Assembly: GCF_900114095.1 (NCBI RefSeq)
Contig: NZ_FORV01000001.1
Location: 1,054,001-1,118,000, forward strand
Direction: 5' to 3'
From: Sphingomonas sp. NFR04
GTDB taxonomy: Bacteria; Pseudomonadota; Alphaproteobacteria; Sphingomonadales; Sphingomonadaceae
DNA length: 64,000 nucleotides
Shown one piece after another: positions 17,786 through 26,946 of the stretch; the stretch's first letter is position 1, and each line of letters opens with the position of its first letter. The position numbers were made by a program, and so were the translations under genes. The notes beneath the pieces are model-generated. The model did no database searches. It had not been told where the DNA came from and saw only the letters and a program-made list of their open reading frames with translations.

Positions 17786-17913
17786 TCCTCCCCTGCAAGG
17801 GGAGGTGGCAGCCCGAAGGGCTGACGGAGGGGTGTAACCGCTGCAACGGAGCCCCTGGTTGCAACGGTTACACCCCTCCGTCGCTTCGCGACACCTCCCC
17901 TTGCAGGGGAGGA
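17786..17913. repeat. Intergenic inverted repeat, family A
   Basis: The ends read TCCTCCCCTGCAAGGGGAGG and CCTCCCCTTGCAGGGGAGGA. Inside, ACGGAGGGGTGTAACCG pairs with CGGTTACACCCCTCCG. The two halves are thus reverse complements around a short centre. The same outer sequence and the phrase GTGGCAGCCCGNAGGGCTGA recur at 55208. Confidence 0.85.
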
Positions 17914-18023
17914 TCTGACGGCGTGAAAAGAGGGCGCCCACCTTCCAGCTACCCGTCCCCGCTAAGAACTGGGCCCATCGATCCGTCGATCCTTCGGCTC
18001 GCCCCTTCATCCTGACATCCCAT

Positions 18024-18120
18024 CGTCATTCCCGCGAAGGCGGGAATCTATTCGCCTGTGCACCGGGGGAAAGAACCGCAATATCAGCGCCAATGGATCC
18101 CCCCTTCGCGGGGATGACGG
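18024..18120. repeat. Intergenic inverted repeat, family B
   Basis: The left arm CGTCATTCCCGCGAAGGCGG and the right arm CCCCCTTCGCGGGGATGACG mirror the copy at 11709. The linker again ends CAGCGCCAATGGATCC. It lies in the adk-rpsM spacer. Confidence 0.8.
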
Positions 18121-18210
18121 CGGCTTGTGGTGGGAAGCGGTCATACGCTCCCGTCAGAAAAACTGAATTTAGACGTCCTCAGGTGGCGGACGGGGGCATC
18201 GGTGTATCCA

Positions 18211-18344
18211 TCTCCCTCTCCCGCTTGCGGGAGAGGGCCGGGGTGAGGGTGACTCGGGCGAAGAAAAGGGCCGCATTCGCCCCACACACCCTCACCCTTC
18301 CGCCGCCTGGCGGCGGCTCCCTCCCTCTCCCGCAGGCGGGAGAG
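18211..18344. repeat. Intergenic inverted repeat, family A variant
   Basis: CTCCCTCTCCCGCTTGCGGG and CCCGCAGGCGGGAGAGGG form the ends, with GGGGTGAGGGTGA and TCACCCT forming the inner arms and an extra CCGCCGCCTGGCGGCGG palindrome. It is in the adk-rpsM spacer. Confidence 0.8.
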
Positions 18345-18449
18345 GGAAAGCAAGCAGCAACCATTTATCTTCGTTCCGACGCACAGAAGGTGGACGCAGA
18401 GGGTAACGTCCGATCCTGGGCGGAGGCCGACGTCGCGATCCCCCAGAAT

Positions 18450-18477
18450 CAAAAAGGGCGGGGTTTCCCCCGCCCTT
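18450..18477 (-). terminator. Terminator after adk
   Basis: The stem AAGGGCGGGG / CCCCGCCCTT is followed on the minus strand by TTTTTGATT. It lies a few bases beyond the adk stop and closes the rplO-secY-adk unit. Confidence 0.85.
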
Positions 18478-18481
18478 CCCG

Positions 18482-19135
18482 TTACCCCTGCCCGCCGAGC
18501 ACCGCGGCGATCTGCCGGGTCACTTCGTCGATATCGGCCATGCCGTCGACTCGCCGGACCAGCCCCTTCTCCTCGTAGAAGGGCAGGATCGGCGCGGTCT
18601 TGGCGCGGTATTCCGCCATGCGGGTGCGCACCGTCTCGGCATTGTCGTCGGGGCGGCGCTTGAACTCGGTCGAGCCGCACACGTCGCACACGCCGTCCAC
18701 CTTGGGCAGCTTGTACTTGTCGTGATAGCCCTCGCCGCACTTGGCGCAGGTGAAGCGGCCCTCGACGCGATCGACCAGCGCCTCTTCGTTGACCAGCAGC
18801 TCGATCACATAATCGAGCTTGCGACCGCGTTCAGAGAGCAGCCCGTCGAGCGACTCCGCCTGCGCATAGGTACGCGGATAGCCGTCGAAGATCGCGCCCT
18901 TCTCGGTATCGGCCATATCGAGCCGCTCGCCGATGATGCCGGACACGATCTCGTCGGAGACGAGCTGGCCCGCCTCCATCACTGCCTTGGCCTTCAGGCC
19001 CGTGGGCGTCCCCGCCTTCACTGCGGCGCGCAGCATGTCGCCCGTGGACAGCTGCACCATGCCGCGCTCGGTCTCGAGACGCTTCGCCTGGGTGCCCTTA
19101 CCGGCCCCCGGCGGACCCAACAGGATGATATTCAA
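18482..19135 (-). CDS. adk: Adenylate kinase
   Basis: The protein has 217 residues. It catalyses ATP + AMP to 2 ADP. The P-loop GPPGAGKGTQ is at residues 7-16, the AMP-site DGYPRT near 84-89, and the LID carries four cysteines (CAKC near 130, CDVC near 153), making it the zinc-binding long form. It follows secY with 29 bases between, the classic spc neighbour, and ends in a terminator. Confidence 0.98.
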   Translation of the reverse strand: MNIILLGPPGAGKGTQAKRLETERGMVQLSTGDMLRAAVKAGTPTGLKAKAVMEAGQLVSDEIVSGIIGERLDMADTEKGAIFDGYPRTYAQAESLDGLLSERGRKLDYVIELLVNEEALVDRVEGRFTCAKCGEGYHDKYKLPKVDGVCDVCGSTEFKRRPDDNAETVRTRMAEYRAKTAPILPFYEEKGLVRRVDGMADIDEVTRQIAAVLGGQG

Positions 19136-19164
19136 CAGGTACCTCCCCTAGTGCCGCGCGCAAA

Positions 19165-20526
19165 TCAGCGCGCGCGGCCGCCCTTGAGCTTCGCCTTCTT
19201 GATCAGATCGCCATACTGGTGGGCCAGCAAATGCGACTGGATCTGCGTCACCGTATCCATGGTTACGTTGACGACGATGAGAAGGCTAGTGCCGCCCATC
19301 AGGAACGGGATGCTCATCGCGGAGAACGCCCATTCCGGGACCAGGCAGATGATGGTCAGATAGGCTGCACCGATCACGGTGATGCGGGTCAGCACATAGT
19401 CGAAATACAGCTCGGTGTTCTTGCCCGGCCGGATGCCGGGAACGAAGCCGCCATAGCGCTTCAGATTGTCCGCGGTTTCCTCGGGGTTGAAGACCACCGC
19501 GGTGTAGAAGAACGAGAAGAAGATGATGCCGGCCGCGTAGAGCGACATGTAGATCGGCGAACCGTGGCGCAGCCAGATGTTGAGGTTCGCGATCAGGTCG
19601 CCCCACCAGTTGTCGCCCGCGGACTGGCCGGCGAACTGGGTGATCGTCAGCGGCAGCAGCAGCAGCGACGAGGCGAAGATCGGCGGGATCACGCCGGCGG
19701 TGTTGAGCTTGAGCGGCAGGTGGCTGCGCTCGGCCTGGACGCCGCGCGCGGTCTGGCGCTTGGGATACTGGATCAGGATGCGGCGCTGGGCGCGCTCCAT
19801 GAAGCAGATGAACAGCACCAGCAGCACCACGCCGACGATCACGAAGATCAGGCGCAGCGGATCGATCGAGCCCGAACGGCCGCTCTCGAACAACTGGACC
19901 AGCGTGACCGGCAGGCGGGCGACGATGCCCGCCATGATGATCAGCGAGATGCCGTTGCCGATGCCGCGGCTGGTAATCTGCTCACCGATCCACATCAGGA
20001 ACATGGTGCCGCCGACGAGGCTGACCACCGCGGTGAGGGTGAAGGCCAGGCCGGGTTCGACCACCGGGCTCAGGCCCTTGGCGGCGCCGGCGGCTTCCAG
20101 GCCCTGCACCAGGAAATAGCCCTGCACGCAGGTGAGCAGCACCGTGCCGTAGCGCGTATACTGGTTCAGCCGCTTGCGGCCGCTCTCGCCTTCCTTCTTG
20201 ATCGCGTTGAGCTGCGGCGACAGTGAGGTCGCCAGCTGCACGACGATCGACGCGGTGATGTAGGGCATCACGCCCATCGCCACGATCGACATGCGCGACA
20301 GCGCGCCGCCGGTGAAGTTGTTGAAGAAGTCGAGCACGCCGCCCTGCGTCTGCTGCGCGAGCAGGCCGAGCGCGGTCGGGTCGATGCCCGGCAGCGGCAC
20401 ATAGCTCAGCATGCGGAAGACGATCAGCGCGCCGAGGGTGAACCACAGGCGCTTCTTGAGGTCGGTGGCCTTGCTGAACTTCGCCAGATTGATGCTGGAG
20501 GCCAGCTGGTCGGCTGCGGATGCCAT
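19165..20526 (-). CDS. secY: Preprotein translocase subunit SecY
   Basis: The protein has 453 residues with about ten membrane helices. It is the pore of the Sec translocon, partnered by SecE and SecG. LGVMPYITASIVVQL-like text (here MGVMPYITASIVVQLATS) and the cytoplasmic-loop GFVPGIRPGKNTELY are conserved SecY signatures. A promoter candidate lies 54-81 bases before the start, and a repeat separates it from rplO. Confidence 0.98.
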   Translation of the reverse strand: MASAADQLASSINLAKFSKATDLKKRLWFTLGALIVFRMLSYVPLPGIDPTALGLLAQQTQGGVLDFFNNFTGGALSRMSIVAMGVMPYITASIVVQLATSLSPQLNAIKKEGESGRKRLNQYTRYGTVLLTCVQGYFLVQGLEAAGAAKGLSPVVEPGLAFTLTAVVSLVGGTMFLMWIGEQITSRGIGNGISLIIMAGIVARLPVTLVQLFESGRSGSIDPLRLIFVIVGVVLLVLFICFMERAQRRILIQYPKRQTARGVQAERSHLPLKLNTAGVIPPIFASSLLLLPLTITQFAGQSAGDNWWGDLIANLNIWLRHGSPIYMSLYAAGIIFFSFFYTAVVFNPEETADNLKRYGGFVPGIRPGKNTELYFDYVLTRITVIGAAYLTIICLVPEWAFSAMSIPFLMGGTSLLIVVNVTMDTVTQIQSHLLAHQYGDLIKKAKLKGGRAR

Positions 20527-20579
20527 TTCGTATCTTCGTCCCGGATAAGTGACGGGCGCTCCCCCGCCCTGCGGAGTCG

Positions 20580-20607
20580 CATATAGGGGTTGTGCGCGGC
20601 TTGTCTA
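20580..20607 (-). promoter_or_regulatory. Promoter candidate for secY-adk
   Basis: On the minus strand TAGACA, a 16-base spacer and TATATG match the sigma-70-type consensus in nine of twelve key positions. It lies about 54 bases before the secY start in the enlarged rplO-secY gap. Confidence 0.45.
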
Positions 20608-20662
20608 ATGGCTGCGGGCGCGGAAAGAAACCGACACCTGCCCCGACCTTCGCCCAAACCCG

Positions 20663-20759
20663 CGTCATTCCGGCGAAAGCCGGAATCCATCGGGGTCACC
20701 GGCGCGGCGCTTGCCGCAACGTAGCGGCGAATGGATCCCTGCTTTCGCCGGGATGACGG
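20663..20759. repeat. Intergenic inverted repeat, family B
   Basis: CGTCATTCCGGCGAAAGCCG at the left pairs with CTGCTTTCGCCGGGATGACG at the right; the linker has ATGGATCCC before the right arm as in the other copies. It fills most of the 323-base spacer between rplO and secY, which otherwise holds only the secY promoter candidate. Confidence 0.8.
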
Positions 20760-20849
20760 ACATGGTGGAAGGCGTCGCTCACGACGCGCGCATACCCAGG
20801 CCCAGCACGAAGGAAGGCGGAGCCTTGGGAGCCCCGCCTTCGCATTTCG

Positions 20850-21380
20850 TCAGCCCTGCTTGGCGGCCTTGGCAGCGGCCTGGGCCGTGCGGTGCTTCGC
20901 CTTGTGCTTGTCGGCGGCCGGAACGATCTCCGGCACGGTGACCGAGCCACCGGCCTTCTCGACTGCTTCGCGCGCGCCGGCGGAAACGCCCTGCACGGTG
21001 AAGTTCAGCTTCGCGGTGAGCGAACCCTTGCCGAGCAGACGGACGCCGTCCTTGCCGCCACGGGCCAGGCCAGCGGCCTTCAGCGCGGCGTGGTCGATGT
21101 CGGTCGCGGTCAGCTTGCCGGCGTCAACAGCCTTCTGGATCTCGCCCAGGTTCACCTCGGCATAGTCCTTGGCGAAGATGTTGTTGAAGCCACGCTTCGG
21201 CAGACGCATGTGGAGCGGCATCTGGCCGCCTTCGAAGCCCTTGATCGAGACGCCTTCGCGGCTCTTCTGACCCTTGACGCCGCGGCCGCCGGTCTTGCCC
21301 TTGCCCGAGCCGATACCACGGCCGATGCGCATGCGGCGATGACGGGCGCCCTGGTTGTCGTTGAGTTCGTTCAGCTTCAT
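20850..21380 (-). CDS. rplO: 50S ribosomal protein L15
   Basis: The protein has 176 residues, longer than the usual ~145-150; the excess is a basic Ala/Lys C-terminal tail ([20 protein letters not shown]). The N-terminal [20 protein letters not shown] and the Gly-rich [16 protein letters not shown] are standard L15. Unusually, it does not follow rpmD directly: 1.3 kb with a terminator and a reversed pseudogene intervenes. Confidence 0.97.
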   Translation of the reverse strand: MKLNELNDNQGARHRRMRIGRGIGSGKGKTGGRGVKGQKSREGVSIKGFEGGQMPLHMRLPKRGFNNIFAKDYAEVNLGEIQKAVDAGKLTATDIDHAALKAAGLARGGKDGVRLLGKGSLTAKLNFTVQGVSAGAREAVEKAGGSVTVPEIVPAADKHKAKHRTAQAAAKAAKQG

Positions 21381-21430
21381 GATGTGTGCACTCGCTTTCG
21401 CTTTTGTCGCGCGTTGATGGGAAGCGCGGG

Positions 21431-21459
21431 CTCATAGCGGCGAGCGGGGGGAATGTCGA
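21431..21459 (-). promoter_or_regulatory. Promoter candidate for rplO
   Basis: On the minus strand TCGACA, a 17-base spacer and TATGAG lie about 50 bases before the rplO start. Since a strong terminator follows rpmD upstream, rplO needs its own promoter, and this is the best match in the gap. Confidence 0.5.
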
Positions 21460-21608
21460 CTCTTGTTTGCCACAGGCGGCGACTCGAGCTTGTGGCACGC
21501 GGCCGCACCCGACCATGCGCCGCAGTCCTCCCCGTCCTACGCTTCAGTCGTATCTGCGGAATGGTGATCATGCTATAGGTTTCCATCTCGATCTCGAGGG
21601 AGCGCCGC

Positions 21609-22555
21609 ATGATCGTTCCGCTTCTCGCCTTGCTATCGGCCGCCTTCGCGCCGCCGCCCGCTGGATCAGCACACGCCTGCAAACCCTCACCCATTCGCGT
21701 CGCCAGCGAATCGCTCCGGGCGGAGATACGCCAACGCAACGCTAACCTGGTCACGGCGCGCCTCGCGGGACGGGTCGACGCGCTGATGACGAACTATGCG
21801 CCGGACAGCGTGTTCATGCCGGAGCACCAGCCTCGCCTCTACGGCGTGGCGCAGGGCACCGCATATTATCGCGCGTATCTCGCGCGGCTTCCCGAGCGCG
21901 CGCTGACCTTCACGATAATGGATATCGTCCCCCTGGACGGCGGCGACTGGAATGGGGCACGTTTCAAGTCGTCCGCGGCGCGACCGACGGCTCTGCGTCG
22001 TCGACCTTGGTCGGCAAATATCTGCATCTGTGGCGCCGCCAGGCCGATGGAACGCTGAAGCTGACAGCGGAAGTGTGGGGATATTTGAAGCCGCTCGACG
22101 ACCCTTCCTCCCATTGGTTCCCCAGCCTCGCCCGAGGCGAGCCCAACGCCCATGTCCCGAGCGCCGAGGTGGCAGCCGAATTGGACCTGCTAAACGCGTC
22201 GAACGCCGCCTCGGTGCGCAAGCACGATTATGCGCGGATCGGACAATATGCCGATGACGCCGTGTACCTCCCCTTTGCGGACCAGCCACAGATGGGCATT
22301 TCGGCCATCCGGTCCCATCTGAAGCCCTATATCGAGAGAGGCCGGGGAACGACCTTCGAGCGCGTCGACGTCGGAAACGACGGCTTCGAGATCATCGATG
22401 GCCACATCCTCGAATATTCGAAGTTCGCGGTGCACTGGCGTGCCCGGGACCGGGCAGGCGTGACCTCTGGCGGCGGACTGCGTCTGTGGCGGCGCGGCGC
22501 GGATTGCTCGCTCAAGATCCTTTTGCAGATCGGCACGCACGACTACCGGCCGTAG
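21609..22555 (+). pseudogene. Frameshifted exported protein with two NTF2-like (SnoaL/DUF4440) domains
   Basis: The first frame (from ATG 21609) gives a signal peptide (MIVPLLALLSAAFAPPPAGS) and an NTF2-like half (RLAGRVDALMTNYAPDSVFM). It goes out of frame near 21948-21951 at GACTGGAATGGGG. One extra G there (GACTGGGAATGG) restores DWEWGTFQVVRGATDG and leads straight into the second frame, which contains LVGKYLHLWRRQADGTLK and a second NTF2-like domain (HDYARIGQYADDAVYLPFAD) up to the stop at 22555. It may be a true pseudogene or a sequencing error. It is oriented against the surrounding ribosomal operon. No substrate can be inferred. Confidence 0.7.
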
Positions 22556-22648
22556 CGCATTCCTGCCGAATACCGGCCTACGGGTCGAAGGCGAAAACTA
22601 CGGGCTCTGACAGCCCACTCCCCCTGGCTCCGCACGAACCTCCAAAAC

Positions 22649-22676
22649 GAAAAAGGGCGGTGGTTGCCCACCGCCC
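22649..22676 (-). terminator. Strong terminator after rpmD
   Basis: The stem GGGCGGTGG / CCACCGCCC with loop TTGC is followed on the minus strand by TTTTTCGTTTT. It sits 36 bases past the rpmD stop and splits the spc unit in two. It could also stop the opposing plus-strand transcript. Confidence 0.85.
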
Positions 22677-22711
22677 TCTTCCAATTGTCGCCAGGTCGGC
22701 CGACCGAAGGC

Positions 22712-22891
22712 TCAGCCCTCGATCACCTCGACCATGTGCGGCAGCTTGCGGATCATGCCGCGGACCTCGGGGCTGTCTTCCAGCTCCGAAACCTTGTGCA
22801 TCTTGTTGAGGCCAAGGCCGATCAGCGTGGCGCGCTGATCCTTGGTGCGGCGGATCGGCGAGCCGATCTGCTTGATCTTGATCTTCGCCAT
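22712..22891 (-). CDS. rpmD: 50S ribosomal protein L30
   Basis: The protein has 59 residues: [20 protein letters not shown] at the start, then the conserved [18 protein letters not shown] and a C-terminal HMVEVIEG. The length is normal for L30. It starts six bases after the rpsE stop. It is the last gene of the long rplC-rpmD unit. Confidence 0.96.
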   Translation of the reverse strand: MAKIKIKQIGSPIRRTKDQRATLIGLGLNKMHKVSELEDSPEVRGMIRKLPHMVEVIEG

Positions 22892-22897
22892 GATCGT

Positions 22898-23638
22898 TTA
22901 CTCCGTAACGGCCGCAGCGTCCGCCTCGGCGGTCTGCGAACCACCGCGGCCGAGCAGGTCGGCGATCTTCTTGCCACGGCGCTGCGCGACCGACTTCGGC
23001 GAAGTCTGCTCACCCAGTGCCTCGAACGTGGCGCGGATCATGTTGTACGGGTTGGACGTGCCGACCGACTTGGTCACCACATCGGCAACGCCGAGCGATT
23101 CGAAGATCGCGCGCATCGGGCCGCCGGCGATGATGCCCGTACCCTGGGGCGCCGAACGGACGGTCACGCGGCCTGCGCCGAAATGGCCGTTGCCATCATG
23201 GTGCAGCGTACGGCCTTCCTTCAGCGGAACGCGGATCATCGCCTTCTTCGCCGAAGCGGTCGCCTTCGAGATGGCTTCCGGCACTTCGCGCGCCTTGCCA
23301 TGACCGAAGCCGACACGGCCCTTGCCGTCGCCGACGACGACGAGTGCTGCGAAGCCGAAGCGCTTGCCGCCCTTCACCGTCTTCGAGACGCGGTTGATGT
23401 GGACGAGCTTTTCGATCAGCTCCTCGCCACCGTCGTCCTGCGGACCACCGCGACGATCGTCGCGGCGACCACGGTTGCCGTCGCGGCCGCCACGGCCACG
23501 ATTGTCACCGCCGCCGCCCGGGCCGCCACGGCCACGGCCGCCACGCGAACCACGGCCCTGCTGCTGCTGGTCGGGAGCCGCCTGGCCGGCGTCCTGCGCC
23601 TCGACCGGTGCTTCGGTCGTGTTGATTTCATCGGCCAT
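22898..23638 (-). CDS. rpsE: 30S ribosomal protein S5 with RG-rich N-terminal extension
   Basis: The protein has 246 residues against about 165 for E. coli S5. The core begins at about residue 73 ([20 protein letters not shown]) and contains the normal double-stranded RNA-binding and fidelity region. Residues 1-72 are an added tail: acidic/Gln-rich at first ([20 protein letters not shown]) and then Arg/Gly-rich with RGG and GRG repeats. The ATG at 23638 sits right after the rplR stop. The tail is low-complexity and could bind RNA. Confidence 0.96.
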   Translation of the reverse strand: MADEINTTEAPVEAQDAGQAAPDQQQQGRGSRGGRGRGGPGGGGDNRGRGGRDGNRGRRDDRRGGPQDDGGEELIEKLVHINRVSKTVKGGKRFGFAALVVVGDGKGRVGFGHGKAREVPEAISKATASAKKAMIRVPLKEGRTLHHDGNGHFGAGRVTVRSAPQGTGIIAGGPMRAIFESLGVADVVTKSVGTSNPYNMIRATFEALGEQTSPKSVAQRRGKKIADLLGRGGSQTAEADAAAVTE

Positions 23639-23639
23639 C

Positions 23640-24002
23640 TTAGAACTCCAATCCGCTCTCACGCGCGGCATCCGCCAGCGCCTTGACGCGACCATGGTAG
23701 AGGAAGCCACCGCGGTCGAAGACGACCTGGGTGATGCCTGCAGCCTTGGCGGCCTCGGCAACGCGCTTGCCCACTTCCTGTGCCGCGGCGATCGTGGCGC
23801 CGGTCTGGCCACGCACGTCCTTCTCGAGCGTGGAGGCCGAGGCGACGGTGCGACCTGCGGCGTCGTCGATCACCTGGGCATAGATGTGCTTGCCCGAGCG
23901 ATGGATCGACAGACGCGGACGGCCACCGGCCCGCGCACGAAGCGCGGTACGGTTGCGGCGACGACGCTTTTCGAAAAGCGAAAGACCCTTGGTGCTGATC
24001 AC
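23640..24002 (-). CDS. rplR: 50S ribosomal protein L18
   Basis: The protein has 120 residues. L18 binds 5S rRNA in the central protuberance. The basic start [20 protein letters not shown], the [20 protein letters not shown] block and the C-terminal [20 protein letters not shown] are typical. Its ATG overlaps the rplF stop by four bases, giving tight coupling. Confidence 0.97.
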   Translation of the reverse strand: MISTKGLSLFEKRRRRNRTALRARAGGRPRLSIHRSGKHIYAQVIDDAAGRTVASASTLEKDVRGQTGATIAAAQEVGKRVAEAAKAAGITQVVFDRGGFLYHGRVKALADAARESGLEF

Positions 24003-24532
24003 TTCTTCTTCCCTTCCTTGCGGAAGATGAATTCGCCATCGTACTTGATGCCCTTGCCCTTATAGGGCTCCGGCTTGCGCCAACGGCGGATTTCCGCGGC
24101 CACCTGGCCGACCTTCTGCTTGTCGATGCCCGAGATCTCGACCGTGGTCTGATCCGGCGTCTTGATCTCGATCCCTTCCGGGATGTCGAAGTTGACGTCG
24201 TGCGAATAGCCGAGCTGCAGCTTCAGGACCTTGCCCTGCGAGGCAGCGCGGTAGCCCACGCCGGTGATCAGCAGCTTCTTGGTGAAGCCGGTGGTCACGC
24301 CGGTGACGAGGTTCTGCACCAGGGTACGCTGCATGCCCCAGAAGGCACGCGCGCGCTTGGTCTCGTTCGCCGGCTGCACCGAGATGCCGCCGTCGGTCAC
24401 TTCGTACTTGATGTCGTCGGCCAGCGGCATGGTGAGGGTGCCCTTGGGCCCCTTCACCGAGATCTGGCCGGCTTCGACCTGCGCGGTCACGCCCGCGGGG
24501 ACGGGAACCGGCTTCTTACCGATGCGGCTCAT
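23999..24532 (-). CDS. rplF: 50S ribosomal protein L6
   Basis: The protein has 177 residues starting [16 protein letters not shown]6 lies at the factor-binding base of the L7/L12 stalk. The C-terminal signature [19 protein letters not shown] is present near residues 149-167. Its first base is the last base of the rpsH stop. Confidence 0.98.
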   Translation of the reverse strand: MSRIGKKPVPVPAGVTAQVEAGQISVKGPKGTLTMPLADDIKYEVTDGGISVQPANETKRARAFWGMQRTLVQNLVTGVTTGFTKKLLITGVGYRAASQGKVLKLQLGYSHDVNFDIPEGIEIKTPDQTTVEISGIDKQKVGQVAAEIRRWRKPEPYKGKGIKYDGEFIFRKEGKKK

Positions 24533-24927
24533 CAGAACACCTCCGCGAGCACTTCGCCGCCGACATTCTGTTCGCGCGCTTCGGCGTCGGACAGAACGCC
24601 GCGAGGCGTCGAGACGATCGTGATGCCGAGGCCGTTACGGACGCGCGGAAGCTCCTGCGAACCCGAATAGACACGGCGGCCCGGCTTCGAGATGCGCGCG
24701 ACGTGCTTGATCGCCGGCTGACCCTCGAAATACTTCAGCTCGATGCGGATGCCGGCCGCGGGGCCCATCTGCTCTTCGCTGTAGCCACGGATATAGCCCT
24801 CGCGCTGAAGCACGTCGAGGACACGGACACGCAACTTCGACGCCGGCGTGAGGACAGAGTCCTTGCGCGCGCGCTGACCGTTGCGGATGCGGGTGAGCAT
24901 GTCACCCAGGGGATCGGTCACTGCCAT
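24532..24927 (-). CDS. rpsH: 30S ribosomal protein S8
   Basis: The protein has 131 residues starting [21 protein letters not shown]8 binds the central domain of 16S rRNA and is often a translational repressor of its operon. The C-terminal [20 protein letters not shown] contains the S8 signature. It follows rpsN after 12 bases. Confidence 0.98.
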   Translation of the reverse strand: MAVTDPLGDMLTRIRNGQRARKDSVLTPASKLRVRVLDVLQREGYIRGYSEEQMGPAAGIRIELKYFEGQPAIKHVARISKPGRRVYSGSQELPRVRNGLGITIVSTPRGVLSDAEAREQNVGGEVLAEVF

Positions 24928-24939
24928 CTTGCGTGTCCT

Positions 24940-25245
24940 TTACCAGCTCGACTTCGTGACACCCGGGATCAGGCCCTTGTTGGCCAGATCGCGCAGCATG
25001 ACACGTGCGAGACGGAACTTGCGGTAATAAGCGCGGGGACGACCCGTCAGCTCACACCGGTTGCGAATGCGGGTCGGGTTCCCGTTGCGGGGAATCTCGG
25101 CCATCTTGAGCCGTGCGATGAGACGCTCGGTCTCATCCAGGCTTTCGTCGTTCGCAATCGCCTTGAGCTTCGCGTACTTGCCGGCGTACTTCTTCACCAG
25201 CTGCTTGCGACGCTCGTTCTTGTTGATCGAACTCAGTTTCGCCAT
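24940..25245 (-). CDS. rpsN: 30S ribosomal protein S14
   Basis: The protein has 101 residues, the long zinc-free form: the CxxC pairs of the short form are missing, and [19 protein letters not shown] carries the family signature. It starts [20 protein letters not shown]. It lies between rplE and rpsH as usual. Confidence 0.97.
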   Translation of the reverse strand: MAKLSSINKNERRKQLVKKYAGKYAKLKAIANDESLDETERLIARLKMAEIPRNGNPTRIRNRCELTGRPRAYYRKFRLARVMLRDLANKGLIPGVTKSSW

Positions 25246-25264
25246 GACTTAAGTTCTTCCTTCC

Positions 25265-25846
25265 TTACGCCGCCTGCTTCGTTTCGCCGTCCGCCTGCGG
25301 GAACGGGAAACCGAAGAGACGGAGAAGCTCGCGAGCCTCGTCATCCGTCTTGGCAGTGGTGGTAACGATCACGTCCATGCCGCGCACCTTGTCGATGCGG
25401 TCATAGTTGATTTCGGGGAACACGAGCTGTTCCTTCAGGCCGCAGGCATAGTTGCCACGGCCGTCGAACGACTTCGGGTTCAGGCCGCGGAAGTCGCGGA
25501 CGCGCGGGAGCGCGATCGTGATGAAACGATCGAGGAACTCGTACATGCGCTCGCGACGAAGGGTCACCTTCGCACCGATCGGCATGCCTTCACGCAGCTT
25601 GAACTGCGCGATCGACTTCTTCGCCTTGGTCACGACGGGCTTCTGGCCGGCGATCAGTTCCATTTCAGAAGCGGCCTGCTCGACCTTCTTCTTGTCCTGG
25701 GTGGCTTCGCCAACGCCCATGTTCAGCACGATCTTTTCGATGCGCGGAATTTCCATGACGTTCTTGTAGCCGAACTTCTCGGTCATCGCCTTGACGATCT
25801 GCTCGTCATAGAGCTTGCGCAGGCGGGGGGTGTAGGAATCAGCCAT
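25265..25846 (-). CDS. rplE: 50S ribosomal protein L5
   Basis: The protein has 193 residues from ATG 25846 ([20 protein letters not shown]). L5 binds 5S rRNA and touches P-site tRNA. The signature [17 protein letters not shown] is near residues 33-49. The start overlaps the end of rplX by eight bases (ATGGCTGA), supporting this start over a longer upstream frame. Confidence 0.97.
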   Translation of the reverse strand: MADSYTPRLRKLYDEQIVKAMTEKFGYKNVMEIPRIEKIVLNMGVGEATQDKKKVEQAASEMELIAGQKPVVTKAKKSIAQFKLREGMPIGAKVTLRRERMYEFLDRFITIALPRVRDFRGLNPKSFDGRGNYACGLKEQLVFPEINYDRIDKVRGMDVIVTTTAKTDDEARELLRLFGFPFPQADGETKQAA

Positions 25847-26156
25847 TGATGACATCCCCGGTCTTGACGGCGACACGAACCTTCTTGCCGTCGCGGGTTT
25901 CGAAGCGGACGCGCGTCGCCTTGCCGTCGGCGGTCACGTGCGCGACCTTCGAGACATGGAGCGGCGCCTCGATGCGCACCAGGCCACCCTGGGGCTCGCC
26001 CTGGGTCGGCTTCTTGTGGCGCACGGCGATGTTCACGCCGGAAACGACGACCTTGTCGTCCTTCGGCAGCGACTTGACGACCTCACCGGTCTTGCCCTTG
26101 TCCTTGCCGGACAGAACAACAACGCGGTCGCCCTTCTTGATCTTGGCAGCAGCCAT
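25839..26156 (-). CDS. rplX: 50S ribosomal protein L24
   Basis: The protein has 105 residues ([20 protein letters not shown]) with a KOW motif in residues 8-35. L24 starts 50S assembly. ATG 26156 shares one base with the rplN stop; an in-frame GTG three bases earlier is also possible. Both ends overlap neighbours. Confidence 0.97.
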   Translation of the reverse strand: MAAAKIKKGDRVVVLSGKDKGKTGEVVKSLPKDDKVVVSGVNIAVRHKKPTQGEPQGGLVRIEAPLHVSKVAHVTADGKATRVRFETRDGKKVRVAVKTGDVING

Positions 26157-26524
26157 CACAGCACCTCGGGGGCGAGCGAAATGATCTTCATGAAGCCCTT
26201 CGAGCGGAGCTCGCGGACCACCGGGCCAAAGATACGGGTGCCGATCGGCTCCTCGTTCTTGTTGACCAGCACGGCGGCGTTACCGTCGAAACGGATCACC
26301 GAGCCGTCGGTGCGGCGGATGTCCTTCGCCGTGCGGACGATAACCGCGCGGTGGACGTCGCCCTTCTTAACCTTGCCGCGGGGAGCGGCTTCCTTGATGC
26401 TGACGACGATGACGTCGCCCACGCCGGCGAAGCGACGCTTCGACCCGCCCAGCACCTTGATGCACTGCACCCGCTTCGCGCCGCTGTTGTCAGCGACGTC
26501 GAGATTGGACTGCATCTGGATCAT
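26156..26524 (-). CDS. rplN: 50S ribosomal protein L14
   Basis: The protein has 122 residues beginning [20 protein letters not shown], the fixed L14 start. L14 is at the subunit interface. The start at 26524 is chosen because the upstream open frame is GC-rich repeat without family similarity. It is separated from rpsQ by 142 bases that include a repeat element. Confidence 0.98.
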   Translation of the reverse strand: MIQMQSNLDVADNSGAKRVQCIKVLGGSKRRFAGVGDVIVVSIKEAAPRGKVKKGDVHRAVIVRTAKDIRRTDGSVIRFDGNAAVLVNKNEEPIGTRIFGPVVRELRSKGFMKIISLAPEVL

Positions 26525-26581
26525 CGATCCGGTTCCTTCTCGTTTGGCCTGCCGGGACGCGCCCGGTGGTTCCGTTTCTAA

Positions 26582-26662
26582 TGCGTCACCCCGGCCTCGC
26601 GGCCGGGGCACCAAAGCGGCGGCCTATGACCGCAACTTGAGTTCTCCGCAAGAGCGGAGATG
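26582..26662. repeat. Short intergenic inverted repeat inside the S10-spc unit
   Basis: GCGTCACCCCGGCCTCGCGGCCGGGGCACC forms one palindrome around CCCCGGCC/GGCCGGGG; then TTCTCCGCAAGAGCGGAGATGACG forms a second. The outer CGTCA/TGACG ends resemble family B. It lies between rpsQ and rplN. Confidence 0.6.
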
Positions 26663-26666
26663 ACGA

Positions 26667-26933
26667 TTATGCGTCGACCGTGTTCGGCGTCGCGTGGGTA
26701 TCGACCCGCCCGATCACCTTCCAGGTCTTCAGCTTGGAGATCGGCGCAGTCTCTTCGATGCGCACGGTCTCGCCGGCCTTGTACTCATTCGCCTCGTCAT
26801 GGGCGTGGTACTTCTTCGAGCGGCGGATGATCTTCCCGTAGAGCGGGTGCTTCACCTTACGCTCCACCAGAACCACCACGGTCTTGTCGCCCTTGTCCGA
26901 GACGACATTTCCGGTCAGCACGCGCTTCGGCAT
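26667..26933 (-). CDS. rpsQ: 30S ribosomal protein S17
   Basis: The protein has 88 residues starting [20 protein letters not shown]. The conserved block [20 protein letters not shown] is present. S17 binds the 5' domain of 16S rRNA. The spacing to rpmC is 13 bases. Confidence 0.97.
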   Translation of the reverse strand: MPKRVLTGNVVSDKGDKTVVVLVERKVKHPLYGKIIRRSKKYHAHDEANEYKAGETVRIEETAPISKLKTWKVIGRVDTHATPNTVDA

Positions 26934-26946
26934 GGTCTCGGTCCTC

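Larger units (their letters stand above)
17508..18449. other. Long non-coding spacer between adk and rpsM
   Basis: About 940 bases carry no credible gene. It contains the rpsM promoter candidate (17640-17668), a further TATATA-containing AT-rich spot near 17700, and three inverted-repeat elements (17786-17913, 18024-18120, 18211-18344). Open frames here are repeat-derived and lack ribosome binding sites. In most proteobacteria adk or rpmJ is followed by rpsM after a few dozen bases, so this is a large insertion. Confidence 0.7.
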
